Source: Actinomycetospora straminea (GTDB lineage: Bacteria; Actinomycetota; Actinomycetes; Mycobacteriales; Pseudonocardiaceae). Taken from it: a DNA stretch of 64,000 nucleotides. The translations under genes were made by a program, and so were the position numbers. The stretch is taken from contig NZ_JAQZAN010000009.1 of assembly GCF_028737255.1 (NCBI RefSeq), forward strand, positions 155,930-219,929, given 5' to 3'. Under the pieces are notes generated by a model. The model was not told the origin of the DNA and made no database searches. It saw only the letters and a list, made by a program, of their open reading frames with translations. Of the stretch, positions 46,536-57,577 are shown piece by piece (the first letter of the stretch is position 1; the number at the start of each line of letters is the position of its first letter).

Positions 46536-48866
46536 CTAGTCGTCGTCCTTGCCGGGCGTCGTCTTCGCGACCTGCATGAGGAACTCGATGTTCGTCCGGC
46601 TCTTGCGGAGGCGGTCGAGGACGAGCTCGATGGCCTGCTGCGAGTCCAGCGCGGCCAGCACGCGGCGCAGGCGGTGGGTCACCGCCATCTCGTCCGGCGA
46701 GAGCAGCAGCTCCTCCTTGCGCGTGCCCGACGGGTCGGGGTCGATCGCGGGGAAGATGCGCTTGTCGGCGAGCTTGCGGTCGAGCTTGAGCTCGGCGTTG
46801 CCGGTGCCCTTGAACTCCTCGAAGATCACCGTGTCCATCGTCGACCCGGTCTCGACCAGGGCCGTCGCGAAGATGGTGAGCGAGCCGCCGTCCTCGATGT
46901 TCCGCGCGGCGCCGAGGAAGCGCTTCGGCGGGTAGAGAGCGGTGGAGTCGACACCACCGGACAGGATGCGCCCGGACGCCGGGGCCGCCAGGTTGTAGGC
47001 GCGGCCGAGGCGGGTGATCGAGTCGAGCAGCACCACGACGTCGTGACCCATCTCGACCAGGCGCTTCGCCCGCTCGATGGCCAGCTCCGAGAGCGAGGTG
47101 TGGTCCGACGGCGGCCGGTCGAAGGTCGAGGCGATGACCTCGCCCTTCACCGAGCGCTGCATGTCGGTGACCTCCTCCGGCCGCTCGTCGACGAGCACGA
47201 CCATGAGGTGGACCTCGGGGTTGTTCGTGGTGATCGCGTTGGCGATCGCCTGCAGCACCATCGTCTTGCCGGCCTTCGGCGGCGAGACGATCAGCGCGCG
47301 CTGGCCCTTGCCGACCGGCATGACCAGGTCGATGACGCGCGTGGTCAGCAGGTGCGGCTCGGTCTCGAGGCGCAGCCGCTCGTTGGGGTAGAGCGGCGTG
47401 AGCTTGGTGAACTCCGGGCGGCGCTTCGCGGCCTCCGGGTCGAGCCCGTTGATCGAGTCGATGCGGACGAGCGGGTTGAACTTCTGGCGGTTCTGCTCGC
47501 CCTCGCGCTGCTGGCGCACCTGGCCGGTGACCGCGTCGCCGCGGCGCAGGCCGTGCTTGCGGACCAGCGACATCGAGACGTAGACGTCGTTCGGCCCCGA
47601 GGCGTAGCCCGAGGTGCGCACGAACGCGTAGTTGTCGAGGACGTCGAGGATGCCGGCGACCGGGATGAGCACGTCGTCGTCGCGGACCTCCGGCTCACCG
47701 CCGCCCTGGCGCTCGCCGCGCTCGCTGCGCTCCCCGCGCTCGTTGCGGTTGCGGCGACGGTCGCGGAAGCGCCGACCGCGGCGCCGGCCGCCGCCGTCCT
47801 CGTCGTCGTCCTCGTCGTCGCGCTGGTTGGTCTGCTGCTGGCCGCCCTGCTGCTGACGGTCCTGCTGCTGACGGTCCTGCTGCTGACGGTCCTGCTGCTG
47901 ACGGTCCTGCTGGCGGTCCTGCTGGCGGCCGCCCTGCCCGTTCTGGTCCGGCCGGCCGCCCTGCTGACGGTCGCCCTGCTGGCGGTCGCCCTGCTGGCGG
48001 TCGCGCTCGCGCTGGCGGCGGGACCGGCCCTGACCGCCGTCGCCGTCACCGTCGCCCTCGGTGTCGGGGCGGGTGTCGGGGCGGGTCTCTGGGCGGGTCT
48101 CTGGGCGGGTGTCGGGGCGCTCGGTGGTGGGCGCGGCGTCGGTGGTGCCGGTCGCGCCCTCCGCCTCGGCGGCCGCGGCGGGGGCCGGCGCGGCGGCGCC
48201 GTTGCTGGTGGTGTCGCCGCCGGGGCCGGCGGTGTCGGACGGGCTCTCGACGCCCGGGCCGGCGTCGCGCCGGGCGCCACGACGACCGCGGCGCGACGAG
48301 GTGGGGGTCTCGCTGCTCGCGGGTGCCTCGGTGGCGCTCGCGGCCGCGGCGTCGGCGCCGGGGACGGCGTCGGACGCGGCGGTGACCGCGCTCGCCTCGG
48401 CGGCGGCGGGAGCGTCGTCGCTGGTCACGCCGCCGGGCGCCTCGGCCGGGGCGGCGGCGGACGCGGTCGGCTCGCCCGCCTCGGGCGGCGGGCCGGAGGC
48501 CGCGGTGGCGCGGCGACGGCCGCCGCGGCGGCGGGACGGGGCCCCGTCGGCCGGCTCGGCCGGGGCGTCGCCGGGCGCCGCGACGGACGACTCGGCGGGC
48601 GCGCTCGGGGCGGCGGTGCCGGCGTCGTCGGCGAGCGGGAGCTGGTCACCGCCCCCGGACTGACGCTTCTTGATCTCGGCGATGAGGTCGTTGCGCCGCA
48701 TCCCCGTGGTGTCGGAGACGCCGAGCGACGTCGCGAGGTCGCGGAGCTCGGCGAGCACCATGCCGGAGACACCTCCCCGCCGGCGCCGCTCGGGCGCGGA
48801 GCCGCCCGACGCGGGGGTCGCGGCGCCGTCGGCGCCGTCGGTGGAGATGACGTCGGTTTCGGTCAC
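46536..48866 (-). CDS. rho: Transcription termination factor Rho, with long disordered N-terminal insert
   Basis: A 776-residue Rho. An N-terminal helical domain ([32 protein letters not shown]) is followed by about 330 low-complexity residues: Ala/Pro/Glu-rich, then [16 protein letters not shown], then an Arg/Gln-rich part with repeated DRQQQ and DRQQGDRQQ, then Arg/Asp/Asn-rich. The RNA-binding OB fold ([16 protein letters not shown]) and the RecA-like motor (Walker [14 protein letters not shown], Walker [14 protein letters not shown]) are intact, so it should be functional. Arg-rich inserts strengthen RNA binding in other actinobacterial Rho proteins. GTG at 48866 follows AGGAAGG. Confidence 0.97.
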   Translation of the reverse strand: MTETDVISTDGADGAATPASGGSAPERRRRGGVSGMVLAELRDLATSLGVSDTTGMRRNDLIAEIKKRQSGGGDQLPLADDAGTAAPSAPAESSVAAPGDAPAEPADGAPSRRRGGRRRATAASGPPPEAGEPTASAAAPAEAPGGVTSDDAPAAAEASAVTAASDAVPGADAAAASATEAPASSETPTSSRRGRRGARRDAGPGVESPSDTAGPGGDTTSNGAAAPAPAAAAEAEGATGTTDAAPTTERPDTRPETRPETRPDTRPDTEGDGDGDGGQGRSRRQRERDRQQGDRQQGDRQQGGRPDQNGQGGRQQDRQQDRQQQDRQQQDRQQQDRQQQGGQQQTNQRDDEDDDEDGGGRRRGRRFRDRRRNRNERGERSERGERQGGGEPEVRDDDVLIPVAGILDVLDNYAFVRTSGYASGPNDVYVSMSLVRKHGLRRGDAVTGQVRQQREGEQNRQKFNPLVRIDSINGLDPEAAKRRPEFTKLTPLYPNERLRLETEPHLLTTRVIDLVMPVGKGQRALIVSPPKAGKTMVLQAIANAITTNNPEVHLMVVLVDERPEEVTDMQRSVKGEVIASTFDRPPSDHTSLSELAIERAKRLVEMGHDVVVLLDSITRLGRAYNLAAPASGRILSGGVDSTALYPPKRFLGAARNIEDGGSLTIFATALVETGSTMDTVIFEEFKGTGNAELKLDRKLADKRIFPAIDPDPSGTRKEELLLSPDEMAVTHRLRRVLAALDSQQAIELVLDRLRKSRTNIEFLMQVAKTTPGKDDD

Positions 48867-48917
48867 GCAGGTCCTTCCTGACCGGCCCGGGGACCACCCG
48901 GACCAGCGGATGTGTCC

Positions 48918-48936
48918 GCCCCGCACACGGCGGGGC
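48918..48936. promoter_or_regulatory. Hairpin in the rho leader
   Basis: Perfect 7-base stem gccccgc/gcggggc with a 5-base loop, about 50-70 bases upstream of the rho start codon within the predicted long leader. A possible element of rho autoregulation. Confidence 0.4.
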
Positions 48937-49126
48937 TGATCGCGGGACCGCTCCGGCCCGGGGGGTCGACAGCCGTCGAATCCGGGTGGGAGGGCCCGCG
49001 GAATTCTCGTACAGCGATCATGAGTGTCCGTCCGCCGGGACGACCCGGCGGCTGGGGAAGAGGGTGGACCCGGGCGAAGCGGGGCCAGGGCACCGACGCG
49101 CCACACGCGTGGTCGCTGTGGTGACG

Positions 49127-49155
49127 AGGGTAGACCTCGCCCCTGTCAGCGGCAA
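49127..49155 (-). promoter_or_regulatory. Predicted SigA-type promoter of rho
   Basis: On the minus strand TTGCCG (-35) is followed after exactly 17 bases by TACCCT (-10). Transcription from here would give rho a leader of about 250 bases, with no gene in it. Long leaders are usual for autoregulated rho genes. Confidence 0.6.
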
Positions 49156-49188
49156 CAACCACCCCCCGCGTGCCGCAGCGGGACCTGG

Positions 49189-50088
49189 TCAGACGACCTC
49201 GACGCGCGCGCCGTCGGTGTCGACGGCGAGCGGGGCGACGGTGAAGCCCGTGGTGTCGAGCCCGTGGGGCAGGTGGCCGTCGAGGGTCAGCGCCAGCACC
49301 GTCGGGCCGGCGCCGGAGACGACCGCGGGCACGCCGGCGCCGCGCAGGTGGTCGACGGCGGCCGCGGTCTCGGGGTAGGCGGGGCGGCGGTAGGGCTGGT
49401 GCAGGCGGTCCTCGGTGGCCGCGAGCAGCAGCTCGGGCTCGCTGGTCAGGGCGTGCACGAGCAGCGCCGAGCGAGCCGCGTTGTAGGCGGCGTCCGCATG
49501 CGGGACGCGGTCGGGGAGCAGCCCGCGGGTGGCCTCGGTGGAGCTCGACCGGTCCGCGATCAGCGCGATCGGGCGCAGTGCCGGGTGCGGCGTGAGGTGC
49601 GCGGCGTGCCATGCCCCTTCGTGCCCCCAGCTGACGACCAGCCCGCCGTAGAGGCAGGCCGCGACGTTGTCGGCGTGCCCGTCGAAGCCCGCCGCGAGGT
49701 CCAGCACCGCGTCCTCGTCGAGCGGGTGGGTCGACGCGATCAGCGCCCGCGCGGCGACGATGCCGGCGACCGCGGCCGCCGCCGACGACCCGAGGCCCCG
49801 GCTGTGCGGGATGACGTTGCGGCACCGCAGCCGCAGCGGGACCCGCGGCGCCCCGGCCCGGGCGAACGTCGCGTGGGCGGCGCGCAGGACCAGATGGCGC
49901 TCGTCGCGCGGGACCCGGCCGGCGCCCTCCCCCTCGACGTCGACGACGCAGCGACCGCCGTCGCCGACCGAGAGCTCGACCTCGTCCCACATCCCCAGCG
50001 CCAGGCCGAGGGTGTCGAACCCCGGCCCGAGGTTCGCCGAGGTGGCCGGCACGCGGACGCGGACCACGGTGCCCGCCGGAGGGGACAC
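49189..50088 (-). CDS. thrB: Homoserine kinase
   Basis: A 299-residue GHMP kinase phosphorylating homoserine. VPATSANLGPGFDTLGLAL at the N-terminus and the ATP loop PHSRGLGSSAAAAVAG are diagnostic, as is VVSGAGPTVLAL near the C-terminus. GTG at 50088 is chosen because GGAGG lies about 11 bases upstream; GTG at 50100 is an alternative. It follows thrC by 26 bases. Confidence 0.95.
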   Translation of the reverse strand: MSPPAGTVVRVRVPATSANLGPGFDTLGLALGMWDEVELSVGDGGRCVVDVEGEGAGRVPRDERHLVLRAAHATFARAGAPRVPLRLRCRNVIPHSRGLGSSAAAAVAGIVAARALIASTHPLDEDAVLDLAAGFDGHADNVAACLYGGLVVSWGHEGAWHAAHLTPHPALRPIALIADRSSSTEATRGLLPDRVPHADAAYNAARSALLVHALTSEPELLLAATEDRLHQPYRRPAYPETAAAVDHLRGAGVPAVVSGAGPTVLALTLDGHLPHGLDTTGFTVAPLAVDTDGARVEVV

Positions 50089-50114
50089 CTCCGACGCCAC
50101 CTCCGCCCCGGCGC

Positions 50115-51197
50115 TCAGCGCAGGCCCAGGGCGTCGGCGACGGCGTCGACGTGCGGCGGGAGCACGACGGGGTCGGGCGCGTCCGCGAGCGCCGTGGCCG
50201 GGTCCTTGAGCCCGTGGCCGGTGACGGTGCAGACGATCAGCTGCCCGGTGTCCAAGCGGCCGGCGCGCGCCTTCGCGAGCAGCCCGGCTACCGACGCCGC
50301 CGACGCCGGCTCGACGAACACGCCCTCGCGGGCGGCGAGCAGCCGGTAGGCCTCGAGGATCGCGTCGTCGTCCACCGCGGTGATCTCGCCGGCGGACTCG
50401 TCGCGGGCGGTGATCGCCCCGTCCCAGGACGCCGGTGACCCGATGCGGATGGCGGTCGCGAGGGTCTCCGGGTCGCTCACCGGCGCCCCGTGCACGAGCG
50501 GCGCGGCGCCCGCGGCCTGTACCCCGAGCATGCGCGGCGTGCCGGCCACGACGCCGTCGCCGGCGTACTCGGTGTAGCCGCGCCAGTAGGCCGTGATGTT
50601 GCCGGCGTTGCCGACGGGCAGGGCGTGGACGTCGGGCGCGCGGCCGAGCTGGTCGCAGATCTCGAACGACGCCGTCTTCTGGCCCTCGATGCGCGCCGGG
50701 TTCACCGAATTGACCAGCGCGATCGGGTACTGCTCGGCGGCCCGGCGGGCGAGCTCGAGGCAGGCGTCGAAGTTGCCCTCGAGCTGCAGGATGCGCGCGC
50801 CGTGCACCGTGGCCTGCGCGAGCTTCCCGAGCGCGATCTTGCCCTGGGGCACGAGGACCGCGCAGGTCATGCCGGCGCGCGTCGCGTAGGCCGCCGCGGA
50901 GGCCGAGGTGTTGCCGGTGGACGCGCAGATGACCGCCTGCGCGCCGCCCGCGAGCGCCTCGGTCATCGCCACGGTCATGCCCCGGTCCTTGAACGAGCCG
51001 GTGGGGTTCGCGCCCTCGATCTTGAGGTGGACCTCGCAGCCGGTCAGCTCCGACAGGTGCGGCGCGGACAGCAGCGGGGTGCCGCCCTCGCGCAGGGTCA
51101 CGACCTCCCAGCCGGGCTGCACGCGCGGCATGCGGTCGCGGTAGGCGTTGATGATGCCGGGCCACTCCACGCGCGCCCCGGGGACCACACCGGTCAC
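50115..51197 (-). CDS. thrC: Threonine synthase
   Basis: A 360-residue PLP enzyme converting O-phosphohomoserine to threonine. The PLP lysine lies in [13 protein letters not shown], the phosphate-binding loop is [12 protein letters not shown], and [14 protein letters not shown] is typical for class II threonine synthases. Its start overlaps the hom stop by four bases, giving the conserved hom-thrC-thrB order. Confidence 0.97.
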   Translation of the reverse strand: MTGVVPGARVEWPGIINAYRDRMPRVQPGWEVVTLREGGTPLLSAPHLSELTGCEVHLKIEGANPTGSFKDRGMTVAMTEALAGGAQAVICASTGNTSASAAAYATRAGMTCAVLVPQGKIALGKLAQATVHGARILQLEGNFDACLELARRAAEQYPIALVNSVNPARIEGQKTASFEICDQLGRAPDVHALPVGNAGNITAYWRGYTEYAGDGVVAGTPRMLGVQAAGAAPLVHGAPVSDPETLATAIRIGSPASWDGAITARDESAGEITAVDDDAILEAYRLLAAREGVFVEPASAASVAGLLAKARAGRLDTGQLIVCTVTGHGLKDPATALADAPDPVVLPPHVDAVADALGLR

Positions 51198-52555
51198 GAC
51201 GTCCCTCCGAGCTCGGTCACGGGACGGCCCAGGCCCTCGACGCGCAGCACCCCGGCAACGCCCTGGACGGCGTCGAGCCCGGTGAGCGCCTCCACCGTGG
51301 CCGCGAGCGCGGCGTCGGAGGCGGAGTGCGTCACGATCACCAGTGTGGCGTCCTTGGGGCCCGGCGCGCCATCGTCCGCGTCACGCCCGGCCTCACCCCG
51401 TCCCTCCTGGCGCACCGTCGCGATGCTGACCCCGTGCTCGGCGAACACCCCCGCGACCTGCGCGAGCACGCCCGCGCGGTCGGTGACGTCGAGGGCGACG
51501 TGGTAGCGGGTGAGGGTCTCCCCCATCGCCAGCACCGGCAGCGCCGCGTGCGCGGTGTCGCGGGGGCCGCGGCCGCCGATGACGCGGTTGCGGGCGGCGG
51601 CGACGAGGTCGCCGAGCACCGCGCTCGCCGTCTGCGGCCCGCCGGCGCCCTGGCCGTAGAACATCAGCTGTCCGGCCGCGGCCGCCTCGATGAACACCGC
51701 GTTGTATGCGCCCGACACCGAGGCGAGCGGGTGCGAGCGCGGGATCATCGCCGGGTGCACGCGGGCGCTGACCGCGCCGTCGGTCTGCTCGCAGATCGCC
51801 AGCAGCTTCACCGTGCAGCCCAGGGCCTTCGCCGCGGCGATGTCGGCGGCGGTGACGTCGCGGATGCCCTCGCGGTACACGTCGTCGGCGGTGACGCGGG
51901 TGTGGAAGGCGAGGCTCGCGAGGATCGCGGCCTTCGAGGCGGCGTCGTAGCCGTCGACGTCGGCGGTGGGGTCGGCCTCGGCGTAGCCCAGCCGGCCGGC
52001 CTCCTCAAGCGCCTCGGCGTAGTTGGCCCCGGAGGACGCCATGGCCGAGAGGATGAAGTTCGTGGTGCCGTTGACGATGCCGGCGACGCGCACGATGCGG
52101 TCGCCCGCGAGCGACTGCTGGATGGGGCGCAGCAGCGGGATCGCGCCGGCGACCGAGGCCTCGTAGTAGAGGTCGGCGCCGGACTCGTCGGCGGCCGCGG
52201 CGAGCGCCGCGCCGTCCTCGGCGAGCAGCGCCTTGTTCGCCGACACCACCGACTTGCCGTTCTTCAGCGCCGTCAGCAGCAGCCCGCGGACCGGCTCGAT
52301 GCCGCCGACGAGCTCGACGACGACGTCGACGTCGTCGCGCGTCACCAGCCCGGCGGCGTCGGTGGTCAGCAGGTCGCCGGGCACGTCCGGGTGCCGCTGC
52401 GGGCGACGCACCGCCACGCCGGCGAGCCGCAGCCGCGCCCCGATCCGCGCGGCCAGCTCGTCGGCCTGCTCGGTGAGCAGCCGCACCACCTGGGAGCCGA
52501 CGACACCGCACCCGAGGAGCGCGACCGAGATCTCGCGCCCGCCGTTCCCGGTCAT
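51194..52555 (-). CDS. hom: Homoserine dehydrogenase
   Basis: A 453-residue NAD(P)-dependent enzyme reducing aspartate semialdehyde. The Rossmann motif is [15 protein letters not shown], the catalytic region has [13 protein letters not shown] and [13 protein letters not shown], and a C-terminal ACT domain ([19 protein letters not shown]) suggests feedback inhibition by threonine. It follows lysA after three bases. Confidence 0.97.
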   Translation of the reverse strand: MTGNGGREISVALLGCGVVGSQVVRLLTEQADELAARIGARLRLAGVAVRRPQRHPDVPGDLLTTDAAGLVTRDDVDVVVELVGGIEPVRGLLLTALKNGKSVVSANKALLAEDGAALAAAADESGADLYYEASVAGAIPLLRPIQQSLAGDRIVRVAGIVNGTTNFILSAMASSGANYAEALEEAGRLGYAEADPTADVDGYDAASKAAILASLAFHTRVTADDVYREGIRDVTAADIAAAKALGCTVKLLAICEQTDGAVSARVHPAMIPRSHPLASVSGAYNAVFIEAAAAGQLMFYGQGAGGPQTASAVLGDLVAAARNRVIGGRGPRDTAHAALPVLAMGETLTRYHVALDVTDRAGVLAQVAGVFAEHGVSIATVRQEGRGEAGRDADDGAPGPKDATLVIVTHSASDAALAATVEALTGLDAVQGVAGVLRVEGLGRPVTELGGTS

Positions 52556-52558
52556 GCC

Positions 52559-53983
52559 CTACCCCACCTCCAGCCGTGCCAGGTCGTCGAGGGTCTCGCG
52601 CCGGAGCAGCGGGCGCGACGTGCCGTCCGCCACGGCGACGACCGCGGGGCGCGGGACCTTGTTGTACGCGCTCGCCATCGCGTAGCAGTAGGCCCCCGTC
52701 GCGGCGACCGCCACGAGATCACCCGGGGCCAGGTCCGCGGGCAGCCAGCAGTCGCGGACGACGACGTCGCCGGACTCGCAGTGCTTGCCGACGACGCGGC
52801 AGCGCACCGGCGGCGCGCCGGACGCGGACCGCGACACCAGCCGGCAGTCGTAGTGGGCGTCGTAGAGCGCGGTGCGGATGTTGTCGCTCATGCCGCCGTC
52901 GACGCTGACGTAGCGGCGCCGCGCGCCCCCGCCGAGCTCGACGTCCTTGACCGTGCCGACCTCGTAGAGCGTCACCGTGCCCGGTCCGGCGATGGCGCGG
53001 CCCGGCTCGACGGCGATCCGCGGCGCCGCGAGACCCACCCGCGCGGACTCGCGCTCGACGATCGCGCGCAGCTCGCCGGCCATCCACGCGGGCGAGCGGG
53101 GGTGGTCGGCGACGGTGTAGGCGATGCCCATGCCGCCCCCGAGGTCGACGGTCCCGAGGGCGTCGGCGACGGCGTCGGAGTGCTCGTCGCGCAGCTCGGC
53201 GAGCAGGCCGATCACCCGGCGGGCGGCGAGCTCGAAGCCGTCGGCGTCGAAGATCTGGGAGCCGATGTGGCTGTGCAGGCCGACGAGGTGCAGGCCCGGC
53301 GACTTCAGCACGCGGCGGACCGCCTCGGCGGCGTCGCCCGCGGCCAGCGAGAACCCGAACTTCTGGTCCTCGTGAGCGGTGGCGATGAACTCGTGGGTGT
53401 GCGCCTCGACCCCGACGGTCACGCGCACCATGACCTGCGCGCGGACGTCGCGCTCGCGGGCGATCTCGTCGAGCCGGGCGATCTCGACGTAGGAGTCGAG
53501 CACGATCGCCCCGACCCCTGCCTCGAGCGCCGCGGCGAGCTCCCGGCGGCTCTTGTTGTTTCCGTGCACGGTGATCCGCTCGGCCGGGAAGCCGGCGCGC
53601 AGCGCGATCGCGAGCTCGCCCTCGGTGCAGACGTCGAGGCCCAGGCCCTCGTCGGCGACCCACCGGGCGACCTCGGTGCACAGGAACGCCTTGGCCGCGT
53701 AGTGCACGAGCGCGGGGTCGCCGTACGCGGCGGCGTGCTCGGCGCAGCGGGCGCGGAAGTCGGCCTCGTCGACGACGAACAGCGGGGTCCCGTGCTCGCG
53801 GGCGAGGGTGGTGACGTCGACGCCGGCGAGGCGGACGACGCCGTCCTCACCCCGGGTCGCGTGGCGGGGCCAGACCGCGGCGGGCAGGACGTCGAGGGCC
53901 GCGGCGTCCGGCGGGCCGGCGCCGTCCTCGTGCTGCGGGATGACGTCGGCGTGACGGGGCCCGGCGGGGTGGGCGCGGGTCAT
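52559..53983 (-). CDS. lysA: Diaminopimelate decarboxylase
   Basis: A 474-residue fold-type III PLP decarboxylase making lysine from meso-diaminopimelate. The PLP lysine is in [11 protein letters not shown], with [23 protein letters not shown] and the active-site cysteine in GKHCESGDV. Downstream of argS by 19 bases and the first biosynthetic gene of the lysA-hom-thrC-thrB run. Confidence 0.97.
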   Translation of the reverse strand: MTRAHPAGPRHADVIPQHEDGAGPPDAAALDVLPAAVWPRHATRGEDGVVRLAGVDVTTLAREHGTPLFVVDEADFRARCAEHAAAYGDPALVHYAAKAFLCTEVARWVADEGLGLDVCTEGELAIALRAGFPAERITVHGNNKSRRELAAALEAGVGAIVLDSYVEIARLDEIARERDVRAQVMVRVTVGVEAHTHEFIATAHEDQKFGFSLAAGDAAEAVRRVLKSPGLHLVGLHSHIGSQIFDADGFELAARRVIGLLAELRDEHSDAVADALGTVDLGGGMGIAYTVADHPRSPAWMAGELRAIVERESARVGLAAPRIAVEPGRAIAGPGTVTLYEVGTVKDVELGGGARRRYVSVDGGMSDNIRTALYDAHYDCRLVSRSASGAPPVRCRVVGKHCESGDVVVRDCWLPADLAPGDLVAVAATGAYCYAMASAYNKVPRPAVVAVADGTSRPLLRRETLDDLARLEVG

Positions 53984-54002
53984 GCAGGGTTCTCCTGAGG
54001 GG

Positions 54003-55655
54003 TCACATGCGCTCGGGCGCGCTCACGCCGAGCAGGCCCAGGCCGTTGGCGAGCACCTGGCGGGCCGCGGTGCACAGCGCGAGGCGCGCCGTGTGGATTC
54101 CCGCGGGCTCCTCGTCGCCCTGCGGCAGGACGCGGCAGGTGTCGTAGAAGCGGTGGTAGGCGCCCGCGAGCTCCTCGAGGTAGCGGGCCACCCGGTGCGG
54201 CTCGCGCAGGCCCGCGGCCGACGCCAGCACGCGCGGGAACTCCCCGAGCGTGCGGATGAGGTCGCCCTCGCGCGGGTGCACGAGCAGCGCGAGGTCGGGG
54301 TCCTCGGCGCTCACCCCGAGGTCCGCGGCGTTGCGGGCCAGCGAGGAGAGCCGCGCGTGGGCGTACTGCACGTAGAACACGGGGTTCTCGTTGGTGCGGC
54401 TGGAGATGAGGTCCAGGTCGATCTCGAGCACCTGGTCGACCGAGCTGCGCGCGAGCGAGTAGCGCGCGGCGTCCACGCCGACCGCGTCGACGAGGTCCTC
54501 CAGCGTGATGATCGTGCCCGCGCGCTTGGACATCTTCACCGGCTCGCCGCCGCGCACCAGGTTGACCAGCTGCCCGATGAGCACCTCGACCCGCGCCGGG
54601 TCGTCGCCGAACGCCGCCGCCACCGCCTTGAGCCGGTGGATGTAGCCGTGGTGGTCCGCGCCGAGCATGTAGATGGCCAGCTCGGCGCCGCGGGCCCGCT
54701 TGTCGCGGTAGTAGGCGATGTCGCCGGCGATGTAGGCGGGCTGGCCGTCGGACTTGATGACGACCCGGTCCTTGTCGTCGCCCTGGTCGGTGGAGCGCAT
54801 CCACCACGCGCCGTCGGCGAAGTAGAGGGCGTCGCCGTCCTTGAGGTCCTGGACGGCCTTCTCCACCGCGCCCGAGGTGTGCAGGGCGAGCTCGGAGGAC
54901 CAGACGTCGAAGTGCGTGCCGAACGCCTCGAGGCTCGCGCGCATCTCGTCGAGCATCACCTCGACGCCGAGACGCTTGAACGCGGCCAGCTTCTGGTCGT
55001 CGGGCTGGTCGAGCACGCCCTGCTCGGTCTCGACGACCTTCGCCGCCACCTCGGCGACGTAGGCCCCGCCGTAGCCGTTCTCCGGCACCGGGCGGCCCTC
55101 GGCGGCGGCGATGAGCGACTCGGCGAACCGGTCGATCTGCGCGCCCGCGTCGTTGACGTAGTACTCGCGGGTGACGGCGGCGCCCTGCGCGGCGAGCACG
55201 CGGCCCAGCGCGTCGCCGACCGCGGCCCAGCGGGCGCCGCCGAGGTGGATCGGGCCGGTGGGGTTCGCGGAGACGAACTCGAGGTTGATCGCCTGCCCGG
55301 TCAGCGTGTCCGCGTGCCCGTAGCCCTCGCCCGCCGCGAGCACGGCGGCGACGATGCCGGCCTGGGCGTCCGCGGCGAGGCGCAGGTTGAGGAAGCCGGG
55401 GCCCGCGACCTCGGCGGTCCGGATGCCGTCGGTGCTCTCGAGTCGGCTGGCGAGCCAGCCCGCGAGCTCCGCCGGCGCGACGCCCGCCTTCTTCGCCGAG
55501 CGCAGCGCGATGTTGGTCGCGTAGTCGCCGTGCTCGGGGTTGCGCGGGCGCTCCACCGTGACCGTCTCGGGCAGCACCGTCGTGTCGAGGCCGCGCTCGG
55601 TGAGCACGTCCACGGCGACGGCGTGCAGGAGGTCGGCCAGGGCAGCGGGGGTCAC
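54003..55655 (-). CDS. argS: Arginyl-tRNA synthetase
   Basis: A 550-residue class I synthetase. The HIGH-type motif is [13 protein letters not shown] and the KMSKS-type loop is [10 protein letters not shown]; the N-terminal Add1 domain and C-terminal DALR anticodon-binding domain are complete. It heads the minus-strand run into lysA. About 120 bases separate it from the divergent DUF3105 gene. Confidence 0.97.
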   Translation of the reverse strand: MTPAALADLLHAVAVDVLTERGLDTTVLPETVTVERPRNPEHGDYATNIALRSAKKAGVAPAELAGWLASRLESTDGIRTAEVAGPGFLNLRLAADAQAGIVAAVLAAGEGYGHADTLTGQAINLEFVSANPTGPIHLGGARWAAVGDALGRVLAAQGAAVTREYYVNDAGAQIDRFAESLIAAAEGRPVPENGYGGAYVAEVAAKVVETEQGVLDQPDDQKLAAFKRLGVEVMLDEMRASLEAFGTHFDVWSSELALHTSGAVEKAVQDLKDGDALYFADGAWWMRSTDQGDDKDRVVIKSDGQPAYIAGDIAYYRDKRARGAELAIYMLGADHHGYIHRLKAVAAAFGDDPARVEVLIGQLVNLVRGGEPVKMSKRAGTIITLEDLVDAVGVDAARYSLARSSVDQVLEIDLDLISSRTNENPVFYVQYAHARLSSLARNAADLGVSAEDPDLALLVHPREGDLIRTLGEFPRVLASAAGLREPHRVARYLEELAGAYHRFYDTCRVLPQGDEEPAGIHTARLALCTAARQVLANGLGLLGVSAPERM

Positions 55656-55765
55656 CCCGTGGATTCTAGGGACCGCACCCGGGGTGACCTCGCTCCGGCG
55701 TCACCCACCCGGCGTCGACCACGGGGGGTGCCGCACCCGTCACCGGGGCGCCACGACGTCCTCCG

Positions 55766-55771
55766 TAGCAT
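55766..55771 (+). promoter_or_regulatory. -10 box for the DUF3105 gene
   Basis: TAGCAT ends seven bases before ATG 55779, consistent with a leaderless start. Confidence 0.45.
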
Positions 55772-55778
55772 CGGGGTC

Positions 55779-56711
55779 ATGGCGAGTGGTGGGTCCGGCC
55801 GGCGGACCGGGTCGAGCTCGGGGTCGTCGGGACCCTCGCGCTCCGGGCGTGACGGACGGTCGCAGGGCGGCCAGCGGCCGGGCACCGGGCAGCGGTCCGG
55901 GGGGCAGCGGGGCGGCGGTCAGGGCAGCGGTCAGGGCAGCGGTCAGCGCACGGCCCAGCGCCCCGGGCAGAAGCGCGGCCCGAACCCGGTCACCCGCGGC
56001 AAGCGGCCGGCGCCCGGCACCCGCCGGCAGGTGCCGTGGCTCGTGATCGGCGCCGTCGCGGTGGTGGTCGCGCTCGCCGCGGTCGTCATCGGCTTCGCGC
56101 TGTCCCGCGAGAGCGAGGTCAGCGCCTGGCGCCCGAGCGACGACAACCGCGACCCCTCGCTCGCGATCCCGGGCGTCATCACCGGTCAGTACGCCGGTCA
56201 GCAGCACGTCACCGCCGAGCAGCGCGTCGCCTACGACCGCTCGCCGCCCTTCGGCGGCCCGCACGACGCCTACTGGGCCGCGTGCAACGGCGTCGTCTAC
56301 CCGACCCCGGTGCGCACCGAGAACATGGTGCACTCGCTCGAGCACGGCGCGGTGTGGATCGCCTACAACCCCGACCAGGTCAGCGGGCCGGCGCTGCAGA
56401 CGCTCGCGGCGAAGGTGCAGGGCCAGGACTACACGATGATGTCGCCCTACCCGGGGCTCGACCAGCCGATCTCGCTGCAGTCGTGGGGTCACGAGCTCAA
56501 GCTCGCCGACGCGAACGACCCGCGGATCGACCAGTTCATCTCGTCGCTGCGCCAGAACCAGTACACGTTCCCCGAGGTCGGGGCCAGCTGCGACGCCCTC
56601 GGGCCGGGCTACTTCGACCCGGGCAACCCGCCGCCCTTCGACGCCTCCCCGCCCCCGCCGGACGCGGTGACGATGGACGGTCGCGGCGCCGCGGCGGGCA
56701 ACGGCGGATGA
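55779..56711 (+). CDS. DUF3105 membrane-anchored protein
   Basis: A 310-residue protein. The first 85 residues are Gly/Ser/Gln/Arg-rich and disordered. One membrane segment follows (WLVIGAVAVVVALAAVVIGFAL, residues about 87-108), and then an extracellular DUF3105 domain with HVTAEQRVAYDRSPPFGGPH, NMVHSLEHGAVWIAY and PYPGLDQPISLQSWGHE. The conserved His residues suggest metal or haem binding, but the function is unknown. Its stop overlaps the start of the DUF305 gene (ATGA), so the two are coupled. Confidence 0.88.
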   Translation: MASGGSGRRTGSSSGSSGPSRSGRDGRSQGGQRPGTGQRSGGQRGGGQGSGQGSGQRTAQRPGQKRGPNPVTRGKRPAPGTRRQVPWLVIGAVAVVVALAAVVIGFALSRESEVSAWRPSDDNRDPSLAIPGVITGQYAGQQHVTAEQRVAYDRSPPFGGPHDAYWAACNGVVYPTPVRTENMVHSLEHGAVWIAYNPDQVSGPALQTLAAKVQGQDYTMMSPYPGLDQPISLQSWGHELKLADANDPRIDQFISSLRQNQYTFPEVGASCDALGPGYFDPGNPPPFDASPPPPDAVTMDGRGAAAGNGG

Positions 56712-57481
56712 GTGCGCCCGCCGACAGCCCGGTGAGCGACACCGACCGCACCGACCCGCCGCCGCCCGTGGACGACGACGGGGACGACGACGGCGGCTCC
56801 GGCGGCGGGTGGTGGTCGGCGAGCCCGACGTGGGCCAAGGCCGTCGTGGCCGGCGGCCTCGCGCTGCTGCTCGTGCTCGTCGGCGTCATCGGCGGGATCG
56901 CGCTGGGCCGTTCGACCGCCGAGTCGTACGGGCCCGCCGAGGGCTCGATCGACGTCGGGTTCCTGCAGGACATGACGGTGCACCACGGCCAGGCGGTCGA
57001 GATGGCCGTGTGGGCGCGCACCAACACCGCCGACCCGCAGGTGCGCCAGCTCGCCTTCGACATCGAGTCGACGCAGACCGCGCAGGTCGGGCGCATGGAG
57101 GGGTGGCTGACGCTCTGGGGCCAGGCGCTGTCCCCGCCGCCCGGGCAGTACATGGCGTGGATGGGGATGCCGACCGCGTCGATGCCGGGGATGGCCTCGC
57201 CGGAGGACCTCGCGCGGCTCCGCGCCGCGACCGGGCGCGAGCTCGACGTCGTGTTCCTGCAGCTCATGCTGCGCCACCACCAGGGCGGGCTGCCGATGAT
57301 GCAGGCCGGGGCGGCCGACGCCTCGGTGCCCGCGGTCCGGGCGCTCGCGCAGAGCATGGTCGCGTCCCAGACCGCCGAGTCGGCGACGATGACGCAGATG
57401 CTCGCCGAGCGCGGCGCCGCCCCCCTCCCCGCGCCCACCGACCCCCACGCCGGCATGCACGGGATGCACGGCGGCGGCTGA
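56708..57481 (+). CDS. DUF305 membrane-anchored protein
   Basis: A 257-residue protein with an acidic Asp/Gly-rich N-terminus, one membrane helix (VVAGGLALLLVLVGVIGGIAL, residues about 46-66) and a ferritin-like four-helix DUF305 domain outside. It carries paired His-His motifs DMTVHHGQAVEMA and LMLRHHQGGLPMM, and a Met/His tail HAGMHGMHGGG, all consistent with copper or other metal binding. Coupled to the DUF3105 gene, probably forming one envelope complex. Metal handling is inference. Confidence 0.88.
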   Translation: MSAPADSPVSDTDRTDPPPPVDDDGDDDGGSGGGWWSASPTWAKAVVAGGLALLLVLVGVIGGIALGRSTAESYGPAEGSIDVGFLQDMTVHHGQAVEMAVWARTNTADPQVRQLAFDIESTQTAQVGRMEGWLTLWGQALSPPPGQYMAWMGMPTASMPGMASPEDLARLRAATGRELDVVFLQLMLRHHQGGLPMMQAGAADASVPAVRALAQSMVASQTAESATMTQMLAERGAAPLPAPTDPHAGMHGMHGGG

Positions 57482-57577
57482 ACGACCCGCGCCCGTGTCA
57501 GCGTGGCGTTCACGCTGTCACTGGACGTCAGAAAAGCCACCGGCTCGCCACGCCGAGCCCGCGCCTCGATCTGCGGA

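Noticed and set aside
47345..48280. Alternative frames through the rho low-complexity region, including hydrophobic Leu/Val-rich ones
   Set aside because: The plus-strand frame reads like membrane helices only because CTGCTG repeats (Gln codons of rho on the other strand) translate as Leu. Rho is certain.
49190..49200. GTCAGAC core near the thrB stop as another GntR operator
   Set aside because: The flanks (ggtcagacgacc) are not palindromic in the same way, and the site is within a coding end of unrelated genes.
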